Shown: positions 1 to 7,961, numbered from the stretch's first letter. The stretch is DNA of 18,626 nucleotides from Promethearchaeota archaeon (GCA_016839845.1 JAEOTL010000152.1:1-18626), one strand, 5' to 3'. Made by a program: numbers and translations. Notes: generated from the letters alone by a model not told the origin.

Positions 1-396
1 CTTTTCCTTTTCCAAAGCGATTAATTGCTTTTTAAAGCCATTAATTTCTTTCTGAATTGCCTTGATTTTATTTTTCTTGTCGGTTTCAATAGCTTTTAAT
101 TTATCGTTTAAAGCCTTTGTTTTATCGTTTCTTAGTTTATTATGAACTTTATCTGCATTTTTTGCAGCCGCTATTTTTTCCTTCTTTTTCTGAGTCCACT
201 CCGCTGCCTTTTCAATAGCTTCATCCCTTAAGCCTGTTTCTTCATCTAATACTGCTTTTGCATCAGTGATCTTTTGATCGAATAAATCTTCAATTTCCTT
301 CTCTGCAGATGCATCCTTTTTAGAAGCCTCTTCTTCAATTCTTGTGATGTCATCCTCTCTTGCAGAGATCTGGCTTCTTATTTCTTCCTCAGTCAT
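1..396 (-). CDS. Charged coiled-coil protein, N-terminal part (partial)
   Basis: Reading leftward from an ATG at 394-396, the frame stays open for 132 codons to the window edge, so the C-terminus is missing. The translation begins MTEEEIRSQISAREDD and is almost entirely Glu, Lys, Asp, Ala, Ile and Gln, with hydrophobic residues at roughly heptad spacing. It has no signal peptide, membrane segment or enzyme motif. This composition means a long alpha-helical coiled coil, probably cytosolic. I do not recognise a family. Coiled-coil subunits of A/V-type ATPases look broadly similar, but the N-terminus does not match one that I know. The start is supported by a TATA-like box about 28 bases upstream. 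It is divergent from the aconitase gene to its right. Function unknown. Confidence 0.75.
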   Translation of the reverse strand, partial: MTEEEIRSQISAREDDITRIEEEASKKDASAEKEIEDLFDQKITDAKAVLDEETGLRDEAIEKAAEWTQKKKEKIAAAKNADKVHNKLRNDKTKALNDKLKAIETDKKNKIKAIQKEINGFKKQLIALEKEK

Positions 397-420
397 TTAT
401 CATCAATTATGGTAAATATG

Positions 421-428
421 TATATAAA
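421..428 (-). promoter_or_regulatory. TATA-like box of the coiled-coil gene
   Basis: On the minus strand this reads TTTATATA. It is centred about 28 bases before the ATG of the leftward gene, the spacing expected when transcription starts at or next to the start codon (leaderless archaeal mRNA). No Shine-Dalgarno-like sequence precedes that ATG, which agrees. Confidence 0.5.
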
Positions 429-592
429 CAATTAATTTGATACTTTTCTTAGTAATCCAAATTTTTTAAAGTATTGGCTAGGCTCCAAGTTTACATTTGT
501 TTTTACAAAAGGAAATAACCTTTTTCTATAATTATGATTTACAATATTATAAAATTAATTCATTAATAAAAAATCAAGTTGGTTGGAAAAAA

Positions 593-2521
593 GTGGGAAA
601 GACCTTAACCGAAAAAATTATTGAACAACATTTAACTGAAGGGAAGTTAGAAAAAGGAGCAGATATCGCGATAAAAATAGACCAAACGTTAACACAAGAT
701 GCAACAGGAACTATGGCTTACCTACAATTCGAAGCAATAGGAATTGATCGTGTACAAACGGAACTCTCAGTGAGTTATGTTGATCATAATACCTTACAAA
801 CTGACTTCAAGAATCCTGATGACCATCGATATCTTCAGAGTATTGCTGCAAGATATGGGCTCTACTTCTCTCGTCCAGGAAATGGAATCTGCCATCAAGT
901 TCATCTTGAACGATTCGCAAGACCTGGACGTACATTATTAGGAAGTGATAGCCACACTCCTACTGGTGGAGGTGTTGGCTCAATAGCAATTGGTGCAGGA
1001 GGCCTTGATGTAGCTGCGGCGATGGCAGGAGAATCATTTCGATTGAAAATGCCCAAAGTTGTAAATGCATATCTCACGGGGAAGTTACCTGATTATGTTT
1101 CTGCAAAAGATATTATATTAGAAGTTTTGAGAAGAATTGGGGTTAAGGGTGCCGTAAATAAAGTGTTAGAATACACAGGTCCTGGAATTCAGACTTTATC
1201 TGTTCCTGAAAGGGGGACAATAACTAATATGGGTACAGAAACAGGTGCTACTACATCCATTTTTCCCTCTGATAGCATAACAAAAGAGTTTCTTATAGCT
1301 CAAGAGAGAGGAGATCAATGGATATCACTTGAACCAGATGCTGATGCGGAATATGATGAAAAAATAGAAATTGATCTAAGTACACTTGAACCACTTATTG
1401 CAGAACCCCATAGTCCTGGAAATGTGAAATCTGTAAAAGAGATTGAAGGATTTAAGGTAGACCAAGTTTGCATTGGGAGCTGTACTAATTCGTCATTAAG
1501 GGATTTGAAAGCAGTTGCTAATATTCTTAAAGGTCATACAATAGATGAAAATACTGTATTAACCGTTTCAGCAGGGTCACGACAAGTTGTAGAACATATG
1601 ATACATTCTGGAGAAATGTCCAATTTATTACAAGCGGGAGCTCGAATTCTTGAAAATGCTTGTGGGCCTTGTATTGGAATGGGACTTGCCCCTAAAACTG
1701 ATGCAGTCTCATTAAGAACCTTCAATAGAAATTTCTTGGGAAGATCAGGAACAAAGAGTGCTCAAGCATATCTGGTTAGTCCTGAAACCGCTGCCGCATC
1801 TGCAATTACCGGAAAATTAACTGATCCAAGATCTTTAGATTCTCCCCTAAAATTAGAGATGCCCGAGAAATTTCTTGTCAATGATAATATGATAATTCCA
1901 CCGTTACCTCCTGAAGAAGCAAAAAATGTCAATATCATAAGAGGACCAAATATTAAACCATTACCGGAATTTAATCCCCTCCCAGATAAACTACAAGGGG
2001 AAGTGCTGCTTAAAGTCGAAGATGATATTACTACCGACCATATAATGCCAGCAGGTGCTAAGATTCTGCCTTTACGAAGTAATATCCCAGAAATTAGTAA
2101 GTTTGTCTTTAATGTCGTTGATGAATCTTTTCATGAAAGATCTTTAGAGAAAGGAGGGGGATTTATAGTTGGTGGGGAAAATTACGGTCAAGGTTCAAGT
2201 AGAGAGCATGCGGCAATCGCACCCAAATATTTAGGATTAAAGGCTGTAATTGTAAAATCGTTTGCTCGTATTCATTTAGCGAATCTGGTGAATTTTGGTA
2301 TAGTACCTTTCACGTTTACCAATAAGGACGACTATGATAAAATTGGACAAGGAGATCAGTTTGAAATTGATTTAACGACAATCAATTCTGGATCAATCAC
2401 TCTAAAGAATCTTACTAAAGAAATTGAAATACCATTATCCCATTCCTTGAGCGAGACTGAAGTTGAGGTTCTTAAAGCAGGGGGAAAGCTTACGTTCATA
2501 AGACAAAAACATTCAAACTAA
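593..2521 (+). CDS. Aconitate hydratase, single-chain Aquifex-type subfamily
   Basis: This 642-residue enzyme likely interconverts citrate and isocitrate with a [4Fe-4S] cluster in the cytosol. The N-terminus (MGKTLTEKII) and the block DQTLTQDATGT near residue 30 match the putative aconitase family of Aquifex type. The cluster cysteines are C297 (IGSCTNSS), C357 and C360 (CGPCIG). The C-terminal swivel domain carries GGENYGQGSSRE at 527-538. I chose the GTG at 593 because family members begin exactly there. The frame is open upstream to a TTG at 497, which would add 32 residues unlike the family. A TTAATAAA box lies about 26 bases before 593, and a weaker T/A-rich box lies about 28 bases before 497. 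Related dehydratases act on homocitrate or isopropylmalate, so the substrate is inferred. A second, different aconitase lies at 3982-6651. Confidence 0.88.
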   Translation: MGKTLTEKIIEQHLTEGKLEKGADIAIKIDQTLTQDATGTMAYLQFEAIGIDRVQTELSVSYVDHNTLQTDFKNPDDHRYLQSIAARYGLYFSRPGNGICHQVHLERFARPGRTLLGSDSHTPTGGGVGSIAIGAGGLDVAAAMAGESFRLKMPKVVNAYLTGKLPDYVSAKDIILEVLRRIGVKGAVNKVLEYTGPGIQTLSVPERGTITNMGTETGATTSIFPSDSITKEFLIAQERGDQWISLEPDADAEYDEKIEIDLSTLEPLIAEPHSPGNVKSVKEIEGFKVDQVCIGSCTNSSLRDLKAVANILKGHTIDENTVLTVSAGSRQVVEHMIHSGEMSNLLQAGARILENACGPCIGMGLAPKTDAVSLRTFNRNFLGRSGTKSAQAYLVSPETAAASAITGKLTDPRSLDSPLKLEMPEKFLVNDNMIIPPLPPEEAKNVNIIRGPNIKPLPEFNPLPDKLQGEVLLKVEDDITTDHIMPAGAKILPLRSNIPEISKFVFNVVDESFHERSLEKGGGFIVGGENYGQGSSREHAAIAPKYLGLKAVIVKSFARIHLANLVNFGIVPFTFTNKDDYDKIGQGDQFEIDLTTINSGSITLKNLTKEIEIPLSHSLSETEVEVLKAGGKLTFIRQKHSN

Positions 2522-2532
2522 AAAATTCCACA

Positions 2533-2547
2533 ATTTTTTTTATTCTT
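2533..2547 (+). terminator. T-rich tract after the aconitase
   Basis: A run of eight T residues followed by ATTCTT begins about 12 bases after the aconitase stop codon, in the 51-base gap before the methyltransferase. Archaeal termination is driven by such T-rich tracts on the coding strand. It may end part of the aconitase transcript, or may simply be A+T-rich spacer, so the operon link to the next gene is uncertain. Confidence 0.3.
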
Positions 2548-2572
2548 ACTATCCTTAATTTAATTGAGCTTT

Positions 2573-3334
2573 ATGGGTGCTAAAAGATATTTAGAAGATC
2601 CAAAGAAGCGTTTCTCTTCAAGAGTGGAAAATTATATTAAGTATCGACCTAATTACCCCAAAGAAATTATTAGTTTTCTGAAGGAGAAGGGAATTTTACT
2701 AAAAGATTCAATTATCGCGGACATTGGGTCAGGAACAGGAATTTTAAGCGAGATTTTTTTAAAGGAAGGGAATACCGTCTATGGGGTTGAACCAAATCTC
2801 GATATGAGAAAAGCTGGTGAGAATTTATTAGAGAAATATCGAGGTTTCACGAGTATTGAGGGTTCAGCAGAATCAACGGGGTTAGAAGATAAAAGTGTTG
2901 ATATTATTACCGCAGGTCAAGCTTTTCATTGGTTTAATTTAGAGCAAGCAAAAATGGAATTTACAAGGATTTTACGACCAAAAGGCACTGTAATCATAAT
3001 ATGGAATAATCGCAGAAAATCAGGTAACATCTTTTCAGGTGATTATGAAAAATTAATGCGTAAATATGGAACTGATTACAATCTGGTGCGAAAAAGTGAA
3101 ACTAAGATTGAAGACTTCTTTATTTACAAGAAAAAAATGTTTTACAACTATCAAAAGCTTGATTATTCTGGCTTAAAGGGAAGATTTCTTTCCGCTTCAT
3201 ATATTCCTTTAGAAGAGGGCCCAAAATTTAATGAGATGATTAGGGAATTAAAAAAAGTTTTTAAAGAAAACCAAAAAGATGGATTTGTAATCCTTGAATA
3301 TGATACAGAAGTTAATTATGGCGTTCTTAAGTAA
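2573..3334 (+). CDS. Class I SAM-dependent methyltransferase
   Basis: A 253-residue cytosolic protein with a Rossmann methyltransferase core. Motif I is DIGSGTG at 50-56, the acidic residue that binds the SAM ribose is in GVEP (E73), and GQAFHWF lies at 115-121. An FSS-Y-KYRPNYP stretch precedes the core, as in a broad family that includes the yeast trans-aconitate methyltransferase Tmt1 and many uncharacterised bacterial proteins. The substrate cannot be read from sequence. The gene starts 51 bases behind an aconitase, which makes trans-aconitate a reasonable guess but only a guess. I chose ATG 2573 over an in-frame TTG nine bases upstream; neither has a strong ribosome site. The stop codon lies just inside the loop of a perfect inverted repeat (3318-3356). 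Confidence 0.85.
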   Translation: MGAKRYLEDPKKRFSSRVENYIKYRPNYPKEIISFLKEKGILLKDSIIADIGSGTGILSEIFLKEGNTVYGVEPNLDMRKAGENLLEKYRGFTSIEGSAESTGLEDKSVDIITAGQAFHWFNLEQAKMEFTRILRPKGTVIIIWNNRRKSGNIFSGDYEKLMRKYGTDYNLVRKSETKIEDFFIYKKKMFYNYQKLDYSGLKGRFLSASYIPLEEGPKFNEMIRELKKVFKENQKDGFVILEYDTEVNYGVLK

Positions 3335-3356
3335 TTATATAATTTAAGAACGCCAT
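3318..3356 (+). repeat. 13-bp perfect inverted repeat over a stop codon
   Basis: The left arm ATGGCGTTCTTAA (3318-3330) and the right arm TTAAGAACGCCAT (3344-3356) are exact reverse complements with a 13-base A+T-rich loop. The left arm encodes the last residues of the methyltransferase, and the stop codon (3332-3334) lies at the left edge of the loop. The right arm is followed by TTTGTT and, about 15 bases later, TTTTAATT. It could be a terminator or RNA-stabilising hairpin, or a protein-binding site upstream of the next gene. Confidence 0.7.
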
Positions 3357-3387
3357 TTGTTGATCCTCTACCTTTTAATTAAATAGA

Positions 3388-3398
3388 AATTATATCAT
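3388..3398 (+). promoter_or_regulatory. TATA-like box of the gamma-CA homologue
   Basis: AATTATATCAT is centred about 29 bases before the ATG at 3422, and no Shine-Dalgarno-like sequence lies between them. This fits an independent, leaderless transcript for the downstream gene, separate from the aconitase and methyltransferase genes. Confidence 0.5.
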
Positions 3399-3421
3399 AT
3401 TAAAAAACGTGGTTAAAAAAT

Positions 3422-3943
3422 ATGCCAATAATTTCAATTGAAGTAAATGGGGAGGTTAAAACCCCAAATATTGACCCTTCATGTTGGATCTCCGAATCTG
3501 CTTGGGTTATTGGAGATGTTACAATTGGTCCAGATAATGTAGTGTACCAAGGAGTTATCATACGCGGTGATTTTGCCAAGATAGAAATTGGGGCGAAAAA
3601 TGTGTTTCAAGATGCCTGCATAATTAATACCGCTGAAGGTTATGGGACTACTATTGGTGATAATAATTTGATCGGATTTGGTGCAATCGTTCACGGAGCA
3701 ACTGTCAAAAATAACACCGTTATAGGTATTAGATCAGTAGTTATGATTGCAGTAACTGTTGAGGACGATACGATGGTTGGTGCAACCTCATTTGTCGGAA
3801 TGATGAAAAAAGTTCCAGCAGGTCAGAAATGGATTGGACGAGAACTAAAGGGAGAAAACACCCAAGGAGCGATGTGGGAAGTGGGAAGGCAATCCTGGCG
3901 TAAGATGGGTATGGCTATGAAAGTCCAGAAAGAAAAACCTTAA
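3422..3943 (+). CDS. Gamma-carbonic-anhydrase-fold protein, metal site incomplete
   Basis: A 173-residue left-handed beta-helix protein of the gamma-carbonic anhydrase (CamH/YrdA/PaaY-like) family, normal in length. Hexapeptide repeats such as IGDVTIGPD, VIIRGDF and TIGDNNLIGFGAIVHG are clear. The structural or active-site R48 and D50 (RGD) and Q63 are present. Zinc-binding members such as that of Pyrococcus horikoshii use three histidines spaced 17 and 5 residues apart. The corresponding positions here are N69, F86 and H91, so only the last ligand remains. It is therefore unlikely to bind zinc or iron in the normal way and probably is not a standard carbonic anhydrase. Such proteins form trimers, so a structural or ligand-binding role is possible. 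The start is the ATG at 3422, 29 bases after a TATA-like box. Confidence 0.88.
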   Translation: MPIISIEVNGEVKTPNIDPSCWISESAWVIGDVTIGPDNVVYQGVIIRGDFAKIEIGAKNVFQDACIINTAEGYGTTIGDNNLIGFGAIVHGATVKNNTVIGIRSVVMIAVTVEDDTMVGATSFVGMMKKVPAGQKWIGRELKGENTQGAMWEVGRQSWRKMGMAMKVQKEKP

Positions 3944-3944
3944 A

Positions 3945-3962
3945 TTTTTTTATTTTTTTTCT
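3945..3962 (+). terminator. T-rich terminator after the gamma-CA homologue
   Basis: Seven T, one A, then eight T, a C and TT begin two bases after the stop codon, in the 38-base gap between two convergent genes. This is a typical archaeal T-tract terminator for the rightward transcript. Confidence 0.5.
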
Positions 3963-3981
3963 TCAAAATATCCTAAGACAA

Positions 3982-6651
3982 TTAGTTAACCAACATTTTT
4001 CGTAAAACTGTTTGCAGTATACCTCCATTACGATAATATTCGATATCTATAGCACTATCAAGCCTTACAGTTGCATTAAATTTAATTTCCTTACCATCTG
4101 CTTTTTTAGCTATGACATTAACTTCAGAAAATGGTTTAATGTTTGGAATTCCTATGATATCAAAAGATTCAGTCCCATCTAATCCTAGTACTTCTGTATT
4201 CTCACCTATCTTAAACTCTAAGGGTAAAACACCCATTCCCACTAAATTGCTTCTATGAATCCTCTCAAAAGATTCAGCAATGACAGCTTTTACACCCAAA
4301 AGTTGGGTTCCTTTGGCAGCCCAATCTCGGGAGCTTCCCATCCCGTAGTCAGCACCACTTAATACTATCAATGGAACACCATTCGATATATAATCCATTG
4401 CAGCGTCATAAATTGGAATAGTTTCTTGTGTTAAGAAGTCCTTAGTCCAGCCTCCTTCTTTTTCAACTAATAAATTCCGAATACGTATATTCCCGAAAGT
4501 ACCTCGTGTCATTACTTCATCATTCCCCCTTCTAGAACCGAAGGAATTGAATTCATTTACCAAAACACCTTTAGAAATTAAATATTTCCCTGCTGGCATG
4601 TCTGCTGGAATTGTTCCAGCGGGAGAAATGTGATCTGTTGTAACTGAAACACCCAAAAGGGCTAGGACTCTTGAATCAATAATATCTTGTAAAGGGGGTT
4701 CTTTTAGTGGAAAATCTTTAAAATATGGAGGTTCTTTAATATAGGTAGATTCTTTATCCCATCGAAAAATGTCATCTTTTATCGGTTTGAGCTCATTCCA
4801 TAAATCCCATCCTTTGAATATTTCCCCATATTCCTTCTTAAACAGTTTAGGGGTTACATATTTATCTGTGAATTTTTTGATCTCGACTGCATCGGGCCAG
4901 ATATCCTTCAGGTAAACAGAATTCCCTTCAGGGTCAATACCTAAAACATCATCTTTTATGTTAATAGCGATTGTTCCTGTTAATGCAAAGGCAACTACCA
5001 ACAGAGGATTGGCTAAATAATTTGCTTTAACATGCTGACTAATTCTCCCACTAAAATTCCTATTTCCACTCAATACCGCAGCTACAACTAAGTCATCATT
5101 ATTTATCTTTTTCACTAATTCATCTTTTAGTGGTCCACTATTACCAATACAAGTTGTACATCCATATCCCACTAAATGAAAACCTAATTCTTCAAGAAAC
5201 GGCATTAACCCAGCATCCTTCATATAATCAATTACAACTCGGGATCCGGGAGCAAAGCTAGTTTTCACATGTTTTTTTACAGTCAATCCTTTTTTCACGG
5301 CGTTTCTAGCAAGCAATCCCGCTCCAATCATTACTGAAGGATTTGATGTGTTGGTGCATGAAGTAATAGCTGCAATAACTACAGAGCCATGAGACAAATT
5401 TGATCCATCAGAAATCTTATTAATTTCCCCCTTCTTGTTAAACACGGAGTCCATTTGATTTTTAAAAGTTTCCTTGATTCTACTAAGAGGAATTCGATCT
5501 TGAGGCCGGGAAGGACCTGCTAAACTTAATTCTATCTCATTTAAATTAATTTCCAGTTTTTCACTGTAATCTGGTACAGAAGTATCATCTGTATAAAATA
5601 ATCCCGTTTTTTTAGCGTATCTTTCAACAAACTCAACATGACCTTCATCTCTTCCACTTTCTTTCAAATATTTCAAGGTTTCTTCGGTTATTGGAAAAAA
5701 TCCCATTGTTGCTCCATATTCTGGAGCCATATTCGCTATTGTTGCTCTGTCTTCAAGACACAACTTTCTCATTCCAGGACCATAAAATTCAACGAATTTA
5801 CCAACGACTCCATGTCTCCTTAGTATTTGGGTTATACGTAAAATAATATCAGTAGCAGTGATTCCTTGTTTAACCTCCCCTGTAAGTTTTACACCAACTA
5901 CCTTAGGAATATTCATGTAATACGGTTGCCCTAGAATAACAGCTTCAGCTTCAATACCTCCAACACCCCAACCAAGAACAGCTAAACTATTTATCATGGT
6001 TGTATGAGAATCCGTTCCGACTAATGTATCTGGATATCCTACTAACTCACCATCCTCTTCTCTAATATGAATTACTGACGCTAAGTATTCCAAATTAACT
6101 TGGTGACAAATCCCTCTACTAGTTGGTACAACTCTGAAGTTAGTAAAAACTTCCTGAGCCCACTTTAGTAATGTATAACGTTCACGGTTACGTTCCATCT
6201 CAATTTGTTCATTTAATTTGATTGCATCTTTAGTACCATAGTGGTCAACCTGAATAGAATGATCAATAATTAAATCCACTGGGATAATTGGATTAATCCT
6301 TGATGGGTTTTTCTTTGCTCTCTTCATTGCTGATCTCAGGGCAGCTAGATCAACAACAGCTGGAACTCCAGTGAAGTCTTGTAATAGAACTCTCGATGGA
6401 ATGTAGGGTACTTCGCTTATAATCTTACTTTTACAGTCCCATTGAAAAAGCGAAAGCAAATGCTCTGTTTTAACCCGTTTTCCATCTAAATTTCTAAGAA
6501 AATTTTCAAGTAAAATCCTGTGAGAATATGGTAGGATATTTGGATCTCCTATATCCATGTCTTTTAATTTCTGGATGTTGTAAATTGTTACATTGCCTAA
6601 TCTAGACTCTAATGTTTCTTTAACATTTAATTTGATTTCTTTCTCATCCAT
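3982..6651 (-). CDS. acnA: Aconitate hydratase, AcnA/IRP type
   Basis: An 889-residue [4Fe-4S] enzyme of the TCA cycle, citrate to isocitrate, close to the length of E. coli AcnA. Cluster ligands are C432 (SCTNTSNPS), C498 and C501 (GCTTCIG), nearly the same numbering as in E. coli AcnA (435, 501, 504). Other AcnA marks are VPTSRGICHQVN, VGTDSHTTM and NGDEVMTRG-like RRGNDEVMTRG. The swivel domain has the active-site stretch GADYGMGSSR ending at R775. Nothing essential is missing. It starts 25 bases behind the citrate synthase stop codon on the same strand, so the two are almost certainly cotranscribed. No clear ribosome site precedes its ATG. It is not closely related to the shorter aconitase at 593-2521. 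Confidence 0.96.
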   Translation of the reverse strand: MDEKEIKLNVKETLESRLGNVTIYNIQKLKDMDIGDPNILPYSHRILLENFLRNLDGKRVKTEHLLSLFQWDCKSKIISEVPYIPSRVLLQDFTGVPAVVDLAALRSAMKRAKKNPSRINPIIPVDLIIDHSIQVDHYGTKDAIKLNEQIEMERNRERYTLLKWAQEVFTNFRVVPTSRGICHQVNLEYLASVIHIREEDGELVGYPDTLVGTDSHTTMINSLAVLGWGVGGIEAEAVILGQPYYMNIPKVVGVKLTGEVKQGITATDIILRITQILRRHGVVGKFVEFYGPGMRKLCLEDRATIANMAPEYGATMGFFPITEETLKYLKESGRDEGHVEFVERYAKKTGLFYTDDTSVPDYSEKLEINLNEIELSLAGPSRPQDRIPLSRIKETFKNQMDSVFNKKGEINKISDGSNLSHGSVVIAAITSCTNTSNPSVMIGAGLLARNAVKKGLTVKKHVKTSFAPGSRVVIDYMKDAGLMPFLEELGFHLVGYGCTTCIGNSGPLKDELVKKINNDDLVVAAVLSGNRNFSGRISQHVKANYLANPLLVVAFALTGTIAINIKDDVLGIDPEGNSVYLKDIWPDAVEIKKFTDKYVTPKLFKKEYGEIFKGWDLWNELKPIKDDIFRWDKESTYIKEPPYFKDFPLKEPPLQDIIDSRVLALLGVSVTTDHISPAGTIPADMPAGKYLISKGVLVNEFNSFGSRRGNDEVMTRGTFGNIRIRNLLVEKEGGWTKDFLTQETIPIYDAAMDYISNGVPLIVLSGADYGMGSSRDWAAKGTQLLGVKAVIAESFERIHRSNLVGMGVLPLEFKIGENTEVLGLDGTESFDIIGIPNIKPFSEVNVIAKKADGKEIKFNATVRLDSAIDIEYYRNGGILQTVLRKMLVN

Positions 6652-6676
6652 TATTCAAACCAAAAATAAATTATTA

Positions 6677-7918
6677 TTACCGCTCTTCAATTCCGATATA
6701 ATTCTTATCCAAGTCACCCTTATAACGAAGTCTTGGTCTGATAAGCTTATTATCAGAAAGCTGTTCAAGAGCATGTGCCACCCACCCAGCACTACGGGAC
6801 GCTGCAAATAATGGGGTGAATGAGGCTGTAGGTATACCTAAAGCATGGAGTGCCCCGGCTGAATAAAGATCAACATTGGGATAGATCTTTTTTGTCTTAA
6901 TCATAAAATCTGTTAAAATTTCTGTCATTTCATAGATGTTATCAATTTGTCCCTTGTGCTGCTCATGCTCCCGGTCGGGGATCTTTTCAATTATTTCAGG
7001 ATCGCTCCATAATTCTTTAGATATATCTCGCAGTATCTTAGCCCTTGGATCCCACGTTTTATAAACTCTATGACCAAATCCCATAATTTTTTCTTTATTT
7101 TCTATTTTATTTTGAGCCCATGGAATTACTTTCTCTTTTCGTTTTATTTCATTGAGCAATAGATTTATGACTCGTTCATTTGCTCCACCATGGAGTGGCC
7201 CTCGGAGGGTCCCAATGGCACTGGTTATTCCACTGTATAAATCTGATAAGGTTGATACGGTAACGCGACATGAAAATGTACTACTATTTATTGAATGATC
7301 CATATGACAGATGAGGATCTTATCAAAATATTCCTCAAATTCATTATTCGGGATCTTCCCTGTCATCATATAGTAATAATTACATGGATGTGAAAGCTCT
7401 TCAGAGGGTTCTATCAATGGTAAATTGCTTTGAATCCTATGGGAATAGGCAAGAACTGTCGGTATTTTAGCAATGATCCGAATTCCTTTCCGAATATTCG
7501 CTTCTTCAGAAAAATCATAATCATCCGGATCGTATAAAGATAAAGCAGAGATTGAAGTTCGCAACAATTCTATTCTCGTTGTATTTCTAGGATAACTTTT
7601 AAGGATTGAAAGAATATTGTCGGGTAATTCTCGTTCTTTTATTAATAAGTCATTGAAATCACTGAGTTGTGATTTTGTTGGAAGCTCTCCGTAGATTAAT
7701 AAATATGCCACCTCTTCAAATGATGAATCTCTAACTAAATCCTCAAGACTATACCCCCGATAATATAGTTTCCCATTTATTCCATCGATATAGGTTATAT
7801 AACTCTCATCTACATAAATTCCTACTAAACCCTTGTACGTTTTCGCTTGATCCAATTCACAGAGTTTAACTTCTTCTTCATCATAATCATCATTGATATG
7901 ACGTCGGTCTCCTTTCAT
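6677..7918 (-). CDS. gltA: Citrate synthase
   Basis: A 413-residue enzyme that condenses oxaloacetate with acetyl-CoA to citrate. The catalytic triad is visible: H243 (GPLHGGANE), H283 (GFGHRVYK) and D350 (PNVDLYSAG). SRSAGWVAHALEQ and the arginine-rich RPRLRYKG end are also typical. The opening domain has the usual GLVGIYVDESYITYIDG start. The segment between H283 and D350 is about ten residues longer than in E. coli GltA, owing to a charged stretch near REHEQHKGQIDN. 2-Methylcitrate synthase activity cannot be excluded by sequence alone, but the cotranscribed aconitase favours the TCA role. The ATG at 7916-7918 has a good ribosome site, AGGAGA, seven bases upstream. It leads the gltA-acnA operon. 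Confidence 0.95.
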   Translation of the reverse strand: MKGDRRHINDDYDEEEVKLCELDQAKTYKGLVGIYVDESYITYIDGINGKLYYRGYSLEDLVRDSSFEEVAYLLIYGELPTKSQLSDFNDLLIKERELPDNILSILKSYPRNTTRIELLRTSISALSLYDPDDYDFSEEANIRKGIRIIAKIPTVLAYSHRIQSNLPLIEPSEELSHPCNYYYMMTGKIPNNEFEEYFDKILICHMDHSINSSTFSCRVTVSTLSDLYSGITSAIGTLRGPLHGGANERVINLLLNEIKRKEKVIPWAQNKIENKEKIMGFGHRVYKTWDPRAKILRDISKELWSDPEIIEKIPDREHEQHKGQIDNIYEMTEILTDFMIKTKKIYPNVDLYSAGALHALGIPTASFTPLFAASRSAGWVAHALEQLSDNKLIRPRLRYKGDLDKNYIGIEER

Positions 7919-7924
7919 TTTCTT

Positions 7925-7930
7925 TCTCCT
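7925..7930 (-). promoter_or_regulatory. Ribosome binding site of citrate synthase
   Basis: AGGAGA on the minus strand, seven bases (TTTCTTTT in complement) before the ATG. It confirms the chosen start and shows that this transcript has a leader, unlike several neighbours. Confidence 0.65.
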
Positions 7931-7961
7931 AAATTTAAATTCAAAAAGCGTGAATTTACCT

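Noticed and set aside
593..2521. 3-isopropylmalate dehydratase fusion (LeuC-LeuD)
   Set aside because: The N-terminal and DQTLTQDATGT blocks match single-chain aconitases, and no leucine genes are nearby. Substrate is still not proven, so this is kept as a caveat only.
593..3943. A three-gene operon of aconitase, methyltransferase and gamma-CA homologue
   Set aside because: A T-rich tract lies after the first gene, and a hairpin plus a well-placed TATA box lie before the third, so a single transcript is not supported.
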